Both the position numbers and the translations under genes were made by a program. A stretch of 64,000 nt of DNA from Leptodontidium sp. MPI-SDFR-AT-0119 (taxonomy: Eukaryota > Ascomycota > Leotiomycetes > Helotiales > Leptodontidiaceae): the NCBI GenBank assembly GCA_020726505.1, contig JAHLEZ010000011.1:806001-870000 (forward strand). Reading direction: 5' to 3'. The notes beneath the pieces were generated by a model. That model saw nothing but the letters and a program-made list of their open reading frames with translations. It had not been told where the DNA came from and ran no database searches. Shown here piece by piece: positions 10,126 through 21,812 of this stretch (positions within the stretch are counted from its first letter, which is position 1; every line of letters starts with the position of its first letter).

Positions 10126-12207
10126 AGCAGCTAGATGCTGATCTGAATCTATATATCGTTTAATTTTTAGACTTAAGATGGAGCCACAGTCGTGGTAGGC
10201 TTTACTACCAAAATTTTGTTGCTTAGGAGAGTAATTTTATCATGGACACAGTAGCTAGTAACTACAATCCATCATCGTAGCCGACATCGTAGAGAAAGGA
10301 AGTGGAGAGCTTTGCATCCGTGATTGAATATTCTACAGCTTTGTAAGGCGGTATGTAAATCCTGAGTACTTATTACAGCTTGCGACTAGTTATCCATCAC
10401 TGTAATAAGATGAATTACATCAACGGGTTGGGGGCTTCGTCTTGTTTGCAATTCTGATGCTCGTTCTTGTATGTGAGCGGGAAATGAATGTCTTCGAGAT
10501 ATCTGGATACTAGGGGAAATCACAACAGCAAGACCGTTTCGTTATCTTGTGGAACGAAATAAAGAGAGTATCTTCGGCTATTGATGAATACCGTATCTAG
10601 ATCGCTCACGTAGAAGAGCTTTTCCAGAGTCAAGGATAGACAGGTAGCTGTTGATTTAGATCAATCGAGGATGAAATGTGACTTTGGTGTTCTTATACAT
10701 AAACGCGAAGCTTCAAAGTTTGAGGCTTCAACCCTTAAACTCAATTCTTACGAGAGAAAAGGCAAAAGTTTAAAGCCACAAGGTTCTTATCATTCAACTG
10801 CAGTGGTTCCAGGACGGTACAATAACTCTGGATTTCTCGGTACACCCTGAAGGTACAGTAGGCGTGAAAGAAGGGCAGGTCGCTCAGACTTAGACTTCAT
10901 TTCCAAACACACAACAACATAAAAAAGAGCAAAAATATGAAGAATAATTCTTTTGAATAGAAGGGGATTCTAGTTAATTATTAGGAAATATTCCGAATAC
11001 TAAGGCTGCGGATGAGCTTACCGAACCCCTGCTGGCGAAGCCCATGAGAATTGTTTCAGCGTCAAGCTGACAAAATAATATCCCGAGTCACACGCCATAA
11101 CCACTCGGCCTTAGATAGGTGATTAGTGCCAATTCGCAGGTAGAATATGGGATGGTTAGACTAACCATCTGTCCTCGTATCTGTGACAAATTTCAGTCTT
11201 ATCTCATAACTTACAAGTGTTGTAGAACCCTCACCTCAAGGGTGTCTTTCAGAAGCCTGCTGTGGAGATTTCGGCTGCAGAAGTAAGACGCCCTCTGTTA
11301 TGACAGTAACTTCTACTATTTGGGCTTTCGAATGACCAATTGTTGGCTAGTAACTACCCATAGCTCTTTTGAGTACTTGGTATTGAAAGCTTAGTATTAG
11401 TTGCCCTCAGAATCAATGCAAGTCTTCGCTTGCGAGTGGATTCCAAGTTCCTCGAACGTCAAATGATGGACCGATGAACAAAGCAAGCTAGGGGCCTTTC
11501 GACAGTGAGCACAGGATTTCAGTAAGGGGTCATAAGTGACGGCCGAAGAAACCCATTTTGACTTCATTGCTTAAGGTATAGTACACCATGGAGGTACCTC
11601 AATCTGAAAGTCATATTTCTCCTAACATCTGATGTGGGCATCGAAAGCTTTCCCAGACCCGACATGAAGTTATAAAACAAAACAAGACAGTAAGCATTTA
11701 TGGGGTATTTATCCTCGATTCTTGTTGTTGTATCTCCTGTAGGATGCGGTCCATGGAAATCCGCGCGGATGATCTGGTCTGGAATCCTCGAATCCTCCTG
11801 ACATCTACGCGAGGAAGGAACGAAGGACATCAAGAGTTTGATTCGACTTTGAGTCACAGAGTCACTCTTCCGTCACCACTCAACCTCGATCCTCTTGCAG
11901 AGAACAGTACTCAACGAAAATCCAAGTCCCCGTTACATCTCGATGGCCTGATTTCGCGTCACCACCAGCCTTTCCAGGGTTCCATATGTTCACAGTGACA
12001 GGCAAGCTACAAATCCGAACTTCACCTTTGCCATCAATATTCTCCAATTCAGACGAGGGAGTTTCTCAAGTCAGTACAACTTGGTGAGACTACTGCCGGA
12101 TTCAGCGAGACTTGTGAGTCAACAGCAACCATCCTCAGGACTTCATACTTACGGAGAATAGATATACCAACTCTGCTCAGAGTACCACTACTTTACGATT
12201 TTACAAG
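10126..12207. other. 2-kb gene-poor region, nothing coding seen
   Basis: I see no supported gene on either strand. Frames are short and frequently interrupted. A tRNA-like A-box (GGCCGAGTGGTTATGGCGT on the minus strand near 11085-11105) is present without a foldable tRNA around it. The right end should hold the promoter and leader of the gene starting at 12208. Confidence 0.5.
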
Positions 12208-13694
12208 ATGTCCACCGACATTGAGAACGCGTATGACAAGCTTGATCTGGTCTTTGATTCTGAGCCTCTGCTACCAAAGTCTGGACAAGGCTCCTCGAAA
12301 AGCGTACGGCCGCTCCGCAGATCGCTAGAAATCATCGAGTTGGATGACATACCTCCAATCATCAAGTCCGCCAACGGCAACATATTCTGGGCTGACGAAC
12401 AATGCACCAGACGCGTGGGCCTGACATCTACGGAAGCTCGACTCTTCTTGAAGTTACTGCAGACTGACCAGCCGGAGAACTATAACTATGGCGAGTACAA
12501 GCAAATGTTTGACGATTTTGGACTGGAACAGAAGCGACTGCAAGATCTGGTGAAGGCCCTACCCTGGTGGAAGTGGACTACGTATCGGCAGAAAGCTATA
12601 TGGAAGGCAAGGATCGATTGGCTGAAGAGGATGGAGGAACCAAGACTATGGCTTCTTTATTTGATGGCCAGACGAAAGAGAATCCTGAAGAAGGCTTCGA
12701 TCCGGGTCCTGGAAGCGCTCAAGGAGAAAAGACGCGTCAAGATTGCGAACGGAACACCTCACCGAGGACGGACTCCCCAGCCCAGTGGTACCATCGAGCC
12801 AATAATGCTGGACGCCTTGTCCAAGACAAAACAAGATCCATCGCCTGAATCCTCAGCACCCCCGTGTCGACATCCTGAATTGGTTACTGAGACACAGACC
12901 TCAGAAACAAAACAAAACTTCGTAGCGAGACTTCGAGGTAGTTTCAGCACCTCCAGACACCGGGGAAGCCACTCTCGATCATCTAAAAGACAATGCCCAG
13001 TCTTCTTCCGGCGAGTTGAGGCCACAAGGGAGGATATAAAGCGACAAGTTGAGAGCATCATGCCGACTCCAAAGCCATACATTGTCATCGGATGGTTCCT
13101 GCACTCGACCAGCGATCCCAAAGAACGCATTTTGCAATTTGATAACCCAACAGAGCTTTTCCAAGTTCTCAGAAAGGGTGAAAGTGATGTGAGAGAGTGG
13201 AGGAGATTCTTGTCATTGAAAAGCTTGCGGGGATTTGGTCTGTACAAATGTGATATATCCCGAGGAGCTCACATCCCTCTTGCTCTCAATGCTTCTCAAG
13301 AGGCTGTCCTTTCTCAACTGTTTCTCGCATACAAGGCATCATATCGCCATGCAGACCAAGACGTAGCACAGGCTTGGGAAGGATGGGTTCGGAAGAACCT
13401 CAACGACAGCAAGGACAACCCATTGGAAGGTCGATACTCTCTGCAGCTCATGTACGACTGGTCGAGCTATCGTCTGAGCACTGTTGTTGCCGTTCCTCTG
13501 CTGCTCTCTCTGGCGATTGGCTTCTGGTTCATGAATGGCCAGGGAGATGTTGTCTCCGCATGGACAATATCGCTTTATATTGTTACTGCTGCTGCAGGTG
13601 AGTTTGTCCGCTTTTGAATGTTGTAAACGGGAATTGACTTTCAGCAGCACTTATTGCTTTGATGGCTATCATAGGAAGTTTGAAGGATATCTGA
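12208..13694 (+). CDS. Conserved fungal hypothetical protein with two C-terminal membrane helices
   Basis: This is a 479-aa product I recognise only as a type of fungal protein without known function. The N-terminal half is soluble, with a Trp-rich block ALPWWKWTTYRQKAIWKARIDWLKRM and a basic stretch. The middle contains YIVIGWFLHSTSDPKERILQF and FGLYKCDISRGAHIPLALNASQEAVLSQLFLAYK. The C-terminus has membrane helix 1 (LSTVVAVPLLLSLAIGFWF) and helix 2, which is completed only after splicing. Exons are 12208-13597 and 13645-13694 (intron 47 bp, donor GTGAGT). Splicing extends ISLYIVTAAA into AALIALMAIIGSLKDI and then stops; without splicing the helix is cut short, which supports the intron. The acceptor is cagcag, so two sites three bases apart are usable. 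Confidence 0.8.
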
Positions 13695-14131
13695 GAGAGA
13701 TCAGCGGCGTCGACAAGATCATGAGGTTTCTGCACGATTATTGCCAACGAGCAGGCTTATTGGAGGCTAAGAAGATACATGGATGAGATGGAAATGCGGT
13801 ACCCAATTGATTTGGAGGGATGGTGCAGACGTATCTGTCATCAGCACTGAGTTTTGCTATCAATACATACAATTCTCGGCCAGTCTCCAAATCTCATCTG
13901 TTGGAGACCAGTGAAAGTCTACTGGGGTGTTCGCCCAGGCGGGAGCTGCAGCGAAATGCGGGGTCTGCCGACTTTCTTCGGAGTCCCCTCTCCACCTCCT
14001 TTACAAAAAGCATGTTACTGTGGTGGCGTCTTTGATATTCTCCGAATAAGCATCAGCGCATAGCAGCTCGCTCGTGGTTGAGTTTTGCCGATTGGCCTCG
14101 AGCACAAAAGTTCGAGAGCTCTTCTAGAAGA
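13695..14131. other. 3' flank, no gene seen
   Basis: This is downstream DNA of the two-helix protein gene up to the MULE target-site duplication. No supported coding sequence. Confidence 0.4.
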
Positions 14132-14139
14132 TAAAATAA
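14132..14139. repeat. Target-site duplication, left copy (taaaataa)
   Basis: Eight bases immediately outside the left inverted repeat are identical to the eight bases outside the right inverted repeat (14660-14667). An 8-bp duplication fits Mutator-like or hAT transposition. Confidence 0.8.
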
Positions 14140-14659
14140 GGCCACAGCTAAATCCACTCATGGAAATAGCTAAATCAACTCATGCCAAGGAATCTTGTGG
14201 CACACCGGGTGCATTTATCACCCTTGCCCCACCATACTAATTTGTACTGCGCGGCAAGGGCCACCTATGCATCTTGAATATCCTCAACTTACCTGAGTCA
14301 ACTTTGAAGCTATTCACACTTCCACAACTATATCAACCTTCACTAGCGAACCTTACGGCCCTGCACCGCCTGTAGTAATTTATAACGATATTACTGCCGG
14401 CTTTTTCGCTATACAAGCATATGCTAAAGCTAATGGCTATGCTTTTATACAGCGAGATTTAAAGTCACGTCGTGTCGTATTTGTCTACGATCGTGAAGGG
14501 AAATACAAGCCAAAGGGGTAGGAGAAAGCGCTTGAATACTGGTTCCAAAAAACGCGGTTGCCATATGGGGCAAGGGTGATAAATGCACGCAGCGGATTCC
14601 CCGAAATTCCTTGGCATGAGTTGATTTAGCTATTTCCATGAGTGGATTTAGCTGTGGCC
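14140..14659 (+). mobile_element. Non-autonomous Mutator-like element (MULE) with long terminal inverted repeats
   Basis: The element is 520 bp. Both ends begin GGCCACAGCTAAATCCACTC and remain identical as inverted copies for about 54 bp (to CCAAGGAAT). After about 20 mismatched bases a second shared block, TGCATTTATCACCCTTGCCCC, extends the inverted repeats to nearly 100 bp. Between them a plus-strand frame reads ITAGFFAIQAYAKANGYAF then IQRDLKSRRVVFVYDREGKYK. This resembles the N-terminal FAR1-type DNA-binding region of fungal MULE transposases (a tract ending in a C-x-R-G-G-K-like segment). The rest of the transposase is missing, so the copy cannot move by itself. It lies about 410 bp upstream of the GH89 gene start and may affect that promoter. 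Confidence 0.85.
14348..14521 (+). pseudogene. Fragment of MULE transposase N-terminal DNA-binding domain
   Basis: About 57 codons are open, from EPYGPAPPVVIYNDITAG to KYKPKG, then TAG at 14519-14521. The AYAKANGYAF and VYDREGKY blocks resemble FAR1/WRKY-GCM1-like N-termini of fungal MULE transposases. It has no start codon of its own and no DDE catalytic core, and is trapped between the inverted repeats. Confidence 0.65.
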
Positions 14660-14667
14660 TAAAATAA
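14660..14667. repeat. Target-site duplication, right copy (taaaataa)
   Basis: Identical to 14132-14139; together the pair marks the insertion point of the element between them. Confidence 0.8.
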
Positions 14668-15068
14668 GAGCGGTGCGATTCCATGCCGAGGAAGTGGGTA
14701 CCGTTCGAAGGAGTCACTTCCCAACCTTGATGCTTCCTTCCTCAAAAACAAACCTTTTGAATGATTTTCAGTAACATACCTGCCGATGAAGGTGTGTTAC
14801 ATAACTTATAATACTTCATGGTCCAGTGCTATAATCTGACGTCGGCGACCTCGAGACGCTTACGGGCAATGTCAGCCTATGACTTGCTTCCAGATCAGCA
14901 ACGCTGGCTGCATCACCACAAGACTGCCTGGGATTCGCTCTCTAATTTTTTGGGCACCGCAACGTCATCGGATACGTGCACGATGATGAAGAATTCGACA
15001 ATTTTCACCTTCTTCAACAACGCATATACCCTCAATCTCCAGACTTTCCATATCCATGCGAGATTGAG

Positions 15069-17434
15069 ATGTTGGTGTCACTATGGTTAACTGCGGCACT
15101 GGGAGGGCTATCAGCGCTTTCCACGCAGGGAATCGAGAGCTTGGTGAGGAGAAGGTTGCCTGCCCATATCGATGACTTTGAGTTTCGTTTGCTGGGGAAC
15201 GAGACGTCGACTGGTGGGAACGATGTTTATAGTGTTTCATCGAGTGAGGATGGTAAGATTTTGGTCGAAGGGAACTCGCTGAGCGCTCTGTCCAGCGGGT
15301 AGGTTTTTGAGGTGTTCATGAGAAACTTGATATTGGACTGATGGAAAGACAGGCTACATCGATATCTTACGGATGCGGTTCATGTCGACATTTGGTGGTT
15401 TATTGGGAGTCGACTTGATACTGGTCCTGAGTCTTTACCGGCTTTGGATGTCCCTATGGATGGAAGTAGTGTTGTTCCTTGGAGGTATCATTTTAATACT
15501 GGTGAGAATTTTTAAATCCCCGAAAGGAGTTACGATGTTGACGGAACCCTGAAGTGACGTTCTCATATACCACTGCATTCTGGACGTGGGAAGACTGGGA
15601 GCTTGAGCTTGACTGGCTTGCGCTTCGAGGTGTGAATTTGCCCTTGGCTTGGGTGGGACAGGAGAAGATACTCGTTGGAGTCTATCGAGAACTCGGCATG
15701 GCTGATACAGAGATACTGTCTTTCTTCAGTGGCCCGGCCTACCAATCTTGGAATCGATTCGGCAATATTCAGGGATCCTGGAATGGAGAACTTCCCATGG
15801 AATGGATTGAAAACCAATTTGCACTGCAGAAGAACATCACCAGACGGATGGTCGAACTAGGTATGACGCCTGTGCTGCCATGCTTTACTGGTTTCGTCCC
15901 ACCAGCTACCAGGAGAGTTCTGCCCAATGCTATGGTGGTTAATGGCTCGAACTGGGAAGGATTTCCTGTCGACTATACGAATGTGACGTTTTTACAGCCA
16001 CTTGATCCTGCGTTTTCGATGATCCAGAAGAGCTTCATCTCGAAACAAACAGATTTGTATGGAAACATCACGCATATCTACACACTCGATCAGTATAACG
16101 AGAATAATCCCGAGTCCGGAGATTTGGAGTACCTGAGAAGCGTGTCATACAACACTTGGCAGAGTCTAAAGGCTGCTGACTCTGACGCCGTCTGGATGAT
16201 GCAAGGTTGGCTATTCTATGACCAGTTCAGTTTCTGGACCGAGGAACGCATCGAGGCATATCTGGGTGGTGTCGAGAACGACCAGGACATGTTGATCATC
16301 GACCTCTTCTCGGAATCATCTCCGCAATGGCAGCGGACGAATTCATACTTCGGCAAACCATGGCTATGGTGCCAACTGCATGGTTTCGGAGGGAACATGG
16401 GGCTGTATGGTCAGATTGAGAATGTGACGATTAACCCAATCGAGGCACTTGCTAATTCTAGCTCGCTGGTTGGATTTGGTCTTACCATGGAAGGACAGGA
16501 AGGGAACGAGATCATGTATGATCTGCTCTTGGATCAGGCTTGGTCTGCTTCCCCAATCAATACGGAAAGCTATTTCCATAACTGGGTCTCTCGTCGGTAT
16601 GCAGGAACGGGGGGCATTCCCCCAGAGGTGTACAAGGCATGGGATATAATGCGGATGACCGTGTATAACAACACCAAGTCCAGTTTTGTCAGTGCGCCCA
16701 AATCGATTTTAGAGTTATCACCGAACATCAGCAACATGTTCCATCTTGGGCATCACTCGACCATCATATCATACTCTCCCACCAATCTCACATCGGCGTG
16801 GAATCTCCTGTTCAACGCATCTAAAAGCAACCCAGCGCTATGGGACAATCCAGCTTATCAGTACGACATGACGGATATCACTCGTCAAGTCTTCAGCAAC
16901 TCTTTCACAGAGACCTATAAGTCTCTCATCGCCACTTATTCATCGCCCTCGCACTCAAACACAACCCTCTCATCCATCGGAGCAAACTTCACCTCACAGC
17001 TCCGCACCCTCGACTCCGTTCTCAGCACCAACCCCGCCTTCTCGCTGTCAACTTACCTCTCAGCGGCGCGCACCTCCTCCGAAAACGCAACCCTCCAATC
17101 ATTCTACGTAGCGGATCTGAGGAATCAAATCACGCTTTGGGGTCCAAACGGGGAGATTAACGATTACGCTTCCAAGAGCTGGGGCGGTTTAGTAAACAGT
17201 TACTATGTGCCTCGGTGGAAGACCTTCGTCGAGTACCTGATAGCGGTGCCACTGCAGAGATATAATGAGACCGAGTTGAACGGCCAATTGAGACGATTTG
17301 AACGGGGGTGGGTGAATGGAGGCGGGAATGAGACGGCGTTACACAGGGCGCAGGTGCAGGTGCATGTCGTTGCTGGATTGAGAAATGTTCTGGAAGAGGC
17401 AGCTGGGAGGTGGAGTGGAGTTTTTGGGGAGTGA
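15069..17434 (+). CDS. NAGLU: Secreted alpha-N-acetylglucosaminidase (GH89, NAGLU family)
   Basis: The enzyme removes terminal alpha-linked N-acetylglucosamine from glycans; in animals it acts on heparan sulfate in lysosomes, in fungi the substrate is uncertain. The ATG at 15069 gives a signal peptide (MLVSLWLTAALGGLSALS). Exons are 15069-15298, 15353-15501 and 15555-17434; introns are 54 and 53 bp and the sum is 753 codons (752 aa, human enzyme 743). Splicing joins SALSSG to LHRYLTDAVHVDIWWF and YHFNT to VTFSYTTAFWTWEDWELELDWLALRGVN, the GH89 core. The catalytic acid/base is probably Glu309 in YNENNPES and the nucleophile Glu439 in TMEGQEGNE; both sit seven residues before their human counterparts (Glu316, Glu446). 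Many N-glycosylation sites fit an extracytosolic enzyme. A MULE remnant lies just upstream. Confidence 0.93.
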
Positions 17435-19683
17435 TTTGAGAGGGGGAGATCGCTTGAGGCATCGTAGCAACTGTCCCCCTGGGTGTCCTGGATATTTCGT
17501 TTCTTGTCGGAACGCCTCTCCCGGTCGTATGCAAAGCAAAGCTTGACTTATTGGCTATGGGGAAATCAACAGGGTTCGATATTTTCCCGTCCTTGGCTTA
17601 CACGAGAGACTGATGCAGAGAGAGGTGGTTATCTCCTGTGGAAGACTGGGTTTCTTACCACAAGATAGCTACATTGGACGATGAAACACAGTTTCTCGGC
17701 TTTTGGCACGGTGCAATCAAAAGTACTTCTGGGATACTTCTGTACGGGTACAGTTCAGTCAGTGGACCAGAAAAGGATTTCCCTTAATACGACGGCCCGT
17801 ATCAGTGACATTCATATTCACTCCCCGAGAAAAACAAGCATCACTCCCCGGCATAGGCACGCAATTCCAACAATTGTTATCAATGAAGAACGTCAGCAGT
17901 ATCCAACGACCTTCCCGATGCAGCTGGGAGATTCGTGGCTGCATATGTACTCGCTTTGTATCTTGGGAAGAAACCCCATCTTATCCGGGCGCGACCATCA
18001 AGGGTATGAGTGGGCTGTGGTAGCCAACCAGTTCAACTCCACGGAAAGTTCGAGGGATTCGATTGTTCTAGCCTCGAACCGCTGCAGCAATCGCCTATTC
18101 TAAGCTCGCCTGCTCTGTTTCTGTATTTCTTGGACATCTATCGGATATACTGCAGCGAAAGAGTGGTGACATCACCCCTGGACTTGATTAGATGTGTCTG
18201 TCAATCCGATTCTGTGGCGGCAAACTGGAGAAATCCTCCTCTGGCCTCACCAGAACGGGCCGCCTCCAAGCACACATACAGTAATCAACCATGTGTGTGG
18301 GAATTATCATTCGATCTCGCAATCGCCGGGTCCGTCCAGGAAGGCGAAAATGCCACCGTATTCGTTTGTTCAGACTGTTCTTTTCTATGTCTATGAGGAG
18401 TTGCCACGACACACCTCTGGCAATCTGGTCTTGCCCGCTCAGCCCGTTCTCTATCTCCTTCTTTACAATTTCCCATCCAAGGTGTTCTTACTGTACTCCT
18501 TGATCCTTTCTTATCCTCGAATTCCGATAAACATCGACAATATGATTGGATTACCCAGCCACACCATAAATTTTTTTGGATCCGAGTCAATTCCGATCAA
18601 TAATCCGGGGTTCGAAATCGATACCCTGCTTCTCCCTTTGTCTGGTCTACGTTATTGATGGTCACTGGTCGATATAACGAGCTACTCCTCAAATCGAATA
18701 CTAAGTGGAATATCAAGTGGCCTCTTCGCCCGTCTCACCCAGCCCACTTGGGGTTCGGGCTTGGAGAATTTAAGGTTGCTTGGTGATGGCGCTAGCCTGG
18801 CTTGGCAGGTGTATTGCCGGCTTGGCATAAACGGCAGGTGCTCCAAGCCCTTTCGATTCTCGAACAGATTACAGACACGCACTCCGCACAACTACTGTTG
18901 GCTGTGGATGGGCTGTTTCCATCTGCTTATCTGCGTCGCACTCTTGTCGTCCTATTCCTATCCGACTAACCGACAATTTCAGGGGGCGAAATGAATGTTT
19001 GTTTGAACTTCTTGCCGTTCCCGAGAGGTGTTGCATTGCCCCTGGCCCGGCCGCCCTGGAGAAGCCGAGTGGACTCCGAGCTCTCTGAGAACGAAAAGCT
19101 ACGATGAAGGAATTGATCTTCTCGATGTTTGAAACTATCTGAGCTTATTTCATGCGGAGAAAGGCCTTTACTTGACTTGCCTCGCCAAGCAAGCAGGATT
19201 CGCTCGGATGCGGTATGAGCGCTGTTGTTGACAGCTCGAGTGTACTGTGCAACTGAATGTAGTAGACGAGATGGCTCGAAGCTTCCGAGACAGGTGGCAA
19301 GTGCATACTTCCTTGGAAAGCTTGTCTGTTATCTGTGGCACTTTGTACAGAATCACCCTGCAATCGGTGCGCACACCCATGTAGTCTTCTTGCAGACGAG
19401 CCAGTCCAGTCAATTGGGTGGACCTGCACCGCTGTTATCTCAAGACTACTATCTTAGTCCCCTGTGAGCTTCCAAATACACTTCGCCAAATGTTTCCACA
19501 GAGCCAATGACTTTGGCTCAGTGCGGTTGGTAGCATGGGACGCATCAGAGAACGTTACCACTGGCTTATCAAACAGCGGGTCACCGCATTCCTCTGTGCT
19601 GCCCGAGTATATATTCCTTCCCTCCCCCATTTTCCTTGGCCTTCTGATCATCAACCTGTACTTCCTCTTTCAGATCAATCAAC
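17435..19683. other. 2.2-kb intergenic region, no gene seen
   Basis: Several open frames of 100-150 codons occur but none resembles a protein family or has good start context. The last 100 bases are CT-rich (ccttccctcccccattttcc), a normal fungal leader before the transporter ATG. Confidence 0.5.
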
Positions 19684-21812
19684 ATGGCAGCTCAGAACCT
19701 CGCCAATCTCGCTCTGGATGGAGGTGATCCTCGGATGGAGAAGAACCCCGGACAGTTCGCTCTCGACAACGGCCACGAAGCTAGTATCGAGAAAGGCTTC
19801 AGCATCGAGGCCGCTCAAGTTCACAACGATCCGTCGATTCTCTTTGAGGAGTACCTTCACTATGCTTCCATTACTCGAGCTGAAGAGCGAGAGTATGAGG
19901 GCAATTTGATCAAGCGAAAGGATCCTTGGTCCCTCGGCGGTGTCATCAAGAACAGATTCTCCAAAGGCCATGTTCATGAAGTGAACGCAGTTGTGGCGGA
20001 TGGCGCCATCACGACTACTCATAACAACCATACCAGTGTCACCGATCTTGAATGGAGACAAGCTTCGCGTGCCACAAGAACTGCTTCTTGGGGTATCATC
20101 TTTTTCCTCATCACCACTGACATTCTTGGACCTGGAGGTGCACCGTAAGTATATCCGGCAACATACTTTATCCATATGGCCATCTTTAATGTACACATGA
20201 GCTGACTAAAATCAGATGGGCTTTCTCAAACACTGGCTACGGTCCAGGAGTTGCTCTCTACACTGTTTTTGGTTTTATGGCATCTGTATCTGGTTGGTAT
20301 GTCTGGGGTGTTTATATGCACACTGATAGTGATCGTTATCCTTTGAGAGATTTCGGTCAAGCTTTCTTCCGTGTATACGGCTCGACAGCGAGACACATCA
20401 TCAACGTTCTTCAAAGTCTCCAGATGTTCATGTTGGTCGCTGTTCTCATCCTCAGTCTCGGTGGATCGGTGTCCCAGATCTCCATTGGCAAGGACGGGAT
20501 CCACGGCAATGGACTTTGCTTCATCGTCTGCCTCCTCATTATTGCTATTCTCGGCATGGTCCTTGGTCAGATTCGTACCCTGCAACGCTTTGGATGGCTT
20601 GCCAATGTGGCAGTCTTCACGACTGTCCTTACCTGCTTCATTGCCATCGGTGTCAGTGCTAACTCCTCCCCCAACTACGCAACCATGCTTAGCTCGTTCG
20701 GTGGCGCCGGTACTCCATTTGGCGACACGAATTTTCCCAACGGTACAGTTGAGAGCGCAATCGGCATCAAGACTTTTGCTGGAACCCCTCCTTATGGATA
20801 TGCGTCCGGCGGTACTGGCTTTCTCGGCACATACCAGGGCATTAACACCATCATTTACTCTTATGGAGGAGCTATGTTGTTCTTCAATCTCTTAGCTGAA
20901 ATGCGCAATCCCTGGGATTTCTGGAAGGGCATGATTTGTGCCGACATCTTCATCTACCTCGTCTACATGTTCTTTGGTATCTTCCAATACTCTTACCAGG
21001 GCCAATACACGTACTCGTCCAACATCCAGAGTATCAACCCTTACAACTATCAGACTGCCGGAAACATCATGTCTCTTATCGGTATATATATCCCATGGCC
21101 AGTCACTGGAAGCACTAGAGCTAACTGTGATCAATAGGTGGTTTGATCGCTGCTGCGTTGTACGGAAACATCGGCATCAAAGTTATCTACAACAATGTAT
21201 TCATGGAAATCTTCCGTACGTGAACCGACCCCCCCCCCCCCCCAAAAAAAATTGGCGGGTCCGGATTGATGGGCTAATGAACTTGAGCAGACTTCCCAGC
21301 ACTCACCACATTCAAGGGAAAACTCATCTGGGTTGCAATGGTTCCCGCATACGTAAGTGACAGGCTAACTACAACCTCCTTCTCAAACATTCCTTTCACG
21401 TACTGACTCCTAAATTATCTAGTGGGCTCTCGCTTTCATTGTAGCAGCATCAGTGCCCAACCTCGGCGACTTCTCCAGTCTCGTCGGCGCATTCTGCATC
21501 GGTAACTTCACCTACAGTTTCCCCGCCATCCTCAAGATCGGTTTCGACATCAAGAAAGGCGCCATTCTCCCCGATGAAGTATTCGACGAGACAACCAAGA
21601 AATTCGTTCGTCATGATGAGGGCATGAAGAGGTGGATCCGCGGGTATAGGAAGACGTGGATGCTTACATCGTTTAATATCTTCTATGCGCTTGGTGCGCT
21701 GGTTGTTTGTGGTATGGGCTGCTATGCTGCTATCGAGGCTTTGATGAGTGCTTTTGGAAGTGGGGGAAGCACGGCTACGGCGTTCTCTTGCACGTCTCCT
21801 TATGCTGGGTAG
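19684..21812 (+). CDS. Amino acid transporter, Aa_trans family
   Basis: The product is a polytopic permease, most similar in character to fungal MTR-type neutral amino acid/proton symporters at the plasma membrane. The cytosolic N-terminus is about 140 residues. The first membrane block begins WRQASRATRTASWGIIFFLITTDILGPGGAP, continued after the first intron by WAFSNTGYGPGVALY. Later helices include FMLVAVLILSLGGSV, GLCFIVCLLIIAILGMVLGQI, ALAFIVAASVPNLGDFSSLVG and a last pair near the C-terminus. Exons are 19684-20144, 20216-21081, 21138-21215, 21291-21352 and 21423-21812; the sum is 619 codons (618 aa). Acidic and polar stretches in the N-terminus may be regulatory. Substrate specificity cannot be read from sequence. 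It is next to the PKS gene but on present evidence unrelated to it. Confidence 0.9.
21229..21251. repeat. C15-A8 homopolymer tract in transporter intron 3
   Basis: Fifteen C followed by eight A lie 13 bases after the donor of the 75-bp third intron. Such runs are error-prone in sequencing and variable between strains; being intronic, length change should not affect the protein. Confidence 0.9.

Noticed and set aside
11035..11115. tRNA-like A-box (GGCCGAGTGGTTATGGCGT) and weak B-box (GGGGTTCGGTAAG) on the minus strand
   Set aside because: I could not form a 7-bp acceptor stem, a 5-bp anticodon stem or a proper T-arm around them, even allowing an intron. At most a degraded tRNA relic.
18598..18625. 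GGGGTTCGAAATCGATACCC, resembling a tRNA T-arm
   Set aside because: No matching A-box or acceptor stem upstream; the T-stem does not pair correctly.
17681..18658. Overlapping open frames of 100-154 codons between NAGLU and the transporter
   Set aside because: No homology, poor start contexts, no membrane or domain pattern, and no consistent splicing into a longer frame.
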